From Shewanella litoralis (lineage in GTDB: Bacteria > Pseudomonadota > Gammaproteobacteria > Enterobacterales > Shewanellaceae): DNA of 64,000 nucleotides. The stretch lies in assembly GCF_009828585.1 (NCBI RefSeq), contig NZ_WSRZ01000004.1:1-64000 (forward strand), given 5' to 3'. Numbering within the stretch: the first letter of the stretch is position 1; the number at the start of each line of letters is the position of its first letter. The position numbers and the translations under genes were made by a program. The notes under the pieces are model-generated. The model did not search any database and had not been told where the DNA came from. It was given only the letters and a program-made list of their open reading frames with translations. Shown in pieces: positions 59,970 through 64,000 of the stretch.

Positions 59970-61713
59970 ATCGCCTCCTTAAGTGCACTCAAAACCTTAG
60001 GCACTTGATGGCCTCGAGTGAGTTGCAGCCAACGTTGATGCATTAAACGATATGCCTCACTGGGATGACTCGCTTGAGTAATCGCCCTGACAACGGCAAC
60101 ATCTCCCACCTTACTGCTGGCTAGAGGCTCAAGACGCTCAACATCAACGCCGCCAATGGCTACTGTGGGATAATGTTTGCCCAATAAATTCACATAGTGC
60201 GTTAATTTAGCCAGCCCTTGAGGCACTGATGGCATTTGCTTGGTCGTGGTGGGATAAATATGACCCAATGCGATATATGACGGTTTACATTGGTGGGCTA
60301 ACAAGGCTTCAAAATAGCTATGACTCGATATGCCTAAAGCCAAACCTTCATCAGCTATTGCCTCCAGATTTGCACTGGCTAAATCTTCCTGGCCAAGATG
60401 CACCCCAAATGCACGGTGTTTTATGGCTAATTGCCAGTGATCATTGATAAACAGTTGCGCGTTAAAATCGCGCCCCAGAGTAATCGCATCAATAATATTT
60501 TGCTCTAATGCCTGTAACGTTAACTCGTTAATAGGTTGAGATAATTTAACTCTAAACTGCACTGTACGACAGCCGGCCTCGAGAACTGAATGTAACAGGG
60601 TTAACGAGTCCAGCACGGGGTAAATACCTAATGGCGTCACCACAGGATGAAAGGCTTTATTGCTACGATAAGCACTATTATCCTTAACGTTTGTAATGGT
60701 CGGCATCATACTTAATTCGTTAGGCCAGCCAGAACGTGCCAATACGCCAGGCCCTGCGCCAACAGCATAACTGCCGCTTAAGCCTTTATTGACATAAGCT
60801 TTTGCCAACACAATCGCGTCATGAATCACAAATTGATGCGCCACAAAACACGCTACTGCCGATGACAGCGTACAACCGCTGCCATGATTATTGTTAGTAT
60901 TCACTCTGGGGCTGGTGAGTTTAAACACTTGATTATCATGAATATGGCTCGCCCCCACCACACTTCGTGTCACATAAACATCTGTGGCTTGTTGCTGCTG
61001 CCAAGCAGCATCACCACCTTTAGCAAGTACATGACAACGATAATGATTAGCAAGCCATTTAGCCGCCATTATCATGCTCAGTTCATCGTTATCCGTGTTG
61101 ATATCGGTATTGGTATTGGTATTGGTATTGGAAATTTGTTGATTTGTTAATGTGTGACCAGAATCTCTATGCCTAGGCTTTTTATTACTGAGATCGGTAT
61201 TACCTGGATTGGTATTTTCCAATAATAATGTCGAGCTTAAACGAAACAATTCATGCTGATTTGGTGTGAGCAAGCTGATTAAACCTGCAAATGGCGTAAA
61301 ATTGATAGCTTGCTGACAAAATTGCGCGCCACTGCTGGCCACCATCACAGGGTCGAGTACCACAAAAGGTAATGTGCAAAGCCGGCTTAAACGCGATAAC
61401 CATTTTGCAACGATATCAACTTGTTGTTGATTGGCCAATAAGCCAATTTTAATCGCAACCGGCGTTAAATCAGCCCATAAAGTATCTAACTGCTTAATTA
61501 ATATCTGCTCAGAAACGGCTTCAACGAGAGTCACATTCACGCTATTTTGCGCAGTAATGCTGCTAATCACGCTGCAACCATGGCATTGAAGATCGTGCAT
61601 TGTCAGTAGGTCAGCTTGTATACCCGCGCCGCCGCCACTGTCAGAACCCGCAATGGTCCAAACAATGGGTTTAGGCATAAGGTTATCGATTTTAGCGTGC
61701 GTACCTGTCGCCA

Positions 61714-61714
<1 letters not shown>
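59966..61714 (-). CDS. thiDE: Fused HMP(-P) kinase ThiD and thiamine-phosphate synthase ThiE
   Basis: The 582-residue protein joins ThiD (about residues 15-330; TIAGSDSGGGAGIQADLL, then NHGSGCTLSSAVACF) to ThiE (about residues 350-570; YPVLDSLTLLHSVLEAG, VHLGQEDL, GISSHSYFEA, VAIGGV). ThiD phosphorylates HMP and HMP-P; ThiE joins HMP-PP to the thiazole. The ThiD half has an extra segment of about 50 residues before the active-site loop, rich in Asn and Thr (SNTNTNTNTDINTDNDE) and encoded by a hexanucleotide repeat. The start overlaps the thiC stop by one base (TAATG). Confidence 0.95.
61106..61131 (-). repeat. Hexanucleotide repeat in thiDE
   Basis: Four tandem GGTATT units plus two more bases (plus-strand view), encoding alternating Asn-Thr. 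Slippage would change length in steps of two residues without a frameshift. Confidence 0.85.
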
Positions 61715-63681
<1,967 letters not shown>

Positions 63682-63879
63682 TAGCAACCTCATTAATAAG
63701 AGTAGAGTTGCTTGTCAGGAGAGGTGTTGAGCAAAGCTATGAACACAAAGAGATATCGTGATTCATATTATAATCAATCGGTTAAAATGACATTGTTGGT
63801 AACGATTTAGGCTAATATTTAGTGAGTAAAGGGATGATACAAACCCATTAACCATAACGCTAAATGATCAACATGATGC
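63682..63879 (-). other. thiC leader between riboswitch and start codon
   Basis: About 200 bases of untranslated leader. No clear intrinsic terminator was found, so control may be at the level of ribosome binding or Rho, but this is uncertain. Confidence 0.45.
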
Positions 63880-63902
63880 CGTAATAAAAAATGATTATTA
63901 CG
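63880..63902 (-). other. Hairpin just downstream of the TPP aptamer
   Basis: CGTAATAA (63880-63887) pairs with TTATTACG (63895-63902) around a seven-base loop. It begins where the aptamer ends and may be part of the expression platform. No U-run follows on the minus strand. Confidence 0.45.
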
Positions 63903-63985
63903 CTTGTTTCCTTCGCAGGTTCTAGCCTGATCAGGTTCAACGGATCCCGAATAAACGGTCTCAGCCATAATGGCACTCCGACAAG
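63903..63985 (-). promoter_or_regulatory. TPP riboswitch (thi box) controlling the thi operon
   Basis: On the minus strand the leader shows the conserved aptamer pieces in order: CTTGTCGGAGTGCC, GGCTGAGA (complement at 63959-63966), AACCTGATCAGGCTAG around 63926-63935, and CTGCGAAGGAAACAAG. The closing P1 helix pairs CTTGT with ACAAG. Binding of thiamine pyrophosphate represses the thi operon; genes thiC to thiH follow. Confidence 0.95.
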
Positions 63986-64000
63986 ATGTTTCGCAGTATA

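Noticed and set aside
61106-61131. Phase-variable simple repeat switching thiDE on and off
   Set aside because: The unit is six bases, so slippage keeps the frame and cannot switch expression.

Overview
The window looks like a chromosomal segment of a marine gammaproteobacterium, most probably a low-GC, cold-water Shewanella. The reasons are the gene orders (rnfABCDGE-nth, ruvCAB with yebC, cmoAB, a six-gene malQ-glgBXPCA operon, thiC-thiDE-thiFSGH), the E. coli-like protein families, the AT-rich base composition and the many small Shewanella-type inverted-repeat elements. The species call is an inference from memory of such neighbourhoods.

Layout. 1-2.3 kb: a catalase gene cut down to its C-terminal third, followed by its usual ankyrin-repeat partner and a glutathione transferase. 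2.5-19.1 kb: a phosphohexomutase and a TonB-dependent receptor on the plus strand, facing a minus-strand glycogen operon malQ-glgB-glgX-glgP-glgC-glgA; the two blocks share a strong bidirectional terminator. 19.5-25.1 kb: a Nudix CoA pyrophosphatase, a small membrane protein, asnS, an EAL phosphodiesterase and uvrB. 25.1-27.8 kb: a gene-poor stretch with a DnaA-box-like palindrome, one possible 43-residue secreted peptide, a MITE-like element and five identical tRNA-Asn genes behind a near-consensus promoter.

27.8-36.4 kb: a catalytically degenerate GGDEF-EAL receptor protein with a consensus sigma-54 promoter, then rnfABCDGE (ion-translocating electron transport) and nth. 36.5-42.5 kb: a 27-residue YnhF-like membrane protein, gloA, a MITE that abuts the ruvB stop codon, ruvB-ruvA-ruvC-yebC and aspS. 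42.7-47.7 kb: a diguanylate cyclase with three periplasmic binding domains, then cmoA-cmoB (tRNA wobble-uridine modification).

47.7-53.9 kb: the most unusual locus, a tightly overlapping five-gene plus-strand cluster. It encodes a retropepsin-like lipoprotein protease, an inactive transglutaminase fused to seven membrane helices, a RimK-like ATP-grasp ligase, an exported protein that looks like an M3 oligopeptidase without its zinc site, and another exported protein of unknown function. The first three form a known but poorly understood association; the last two look like envelope-side additions.

54.0-64.0 kb: a LysR regulator, a SprA-like metalloprotease with a small partner, and a thiamine operon under a TPP riboswitch. 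Its first gene, thiC, carries a single in-frame TAA at codon 100, so as written this genome could not make full-length ThiC; thiD and thiE are fused.
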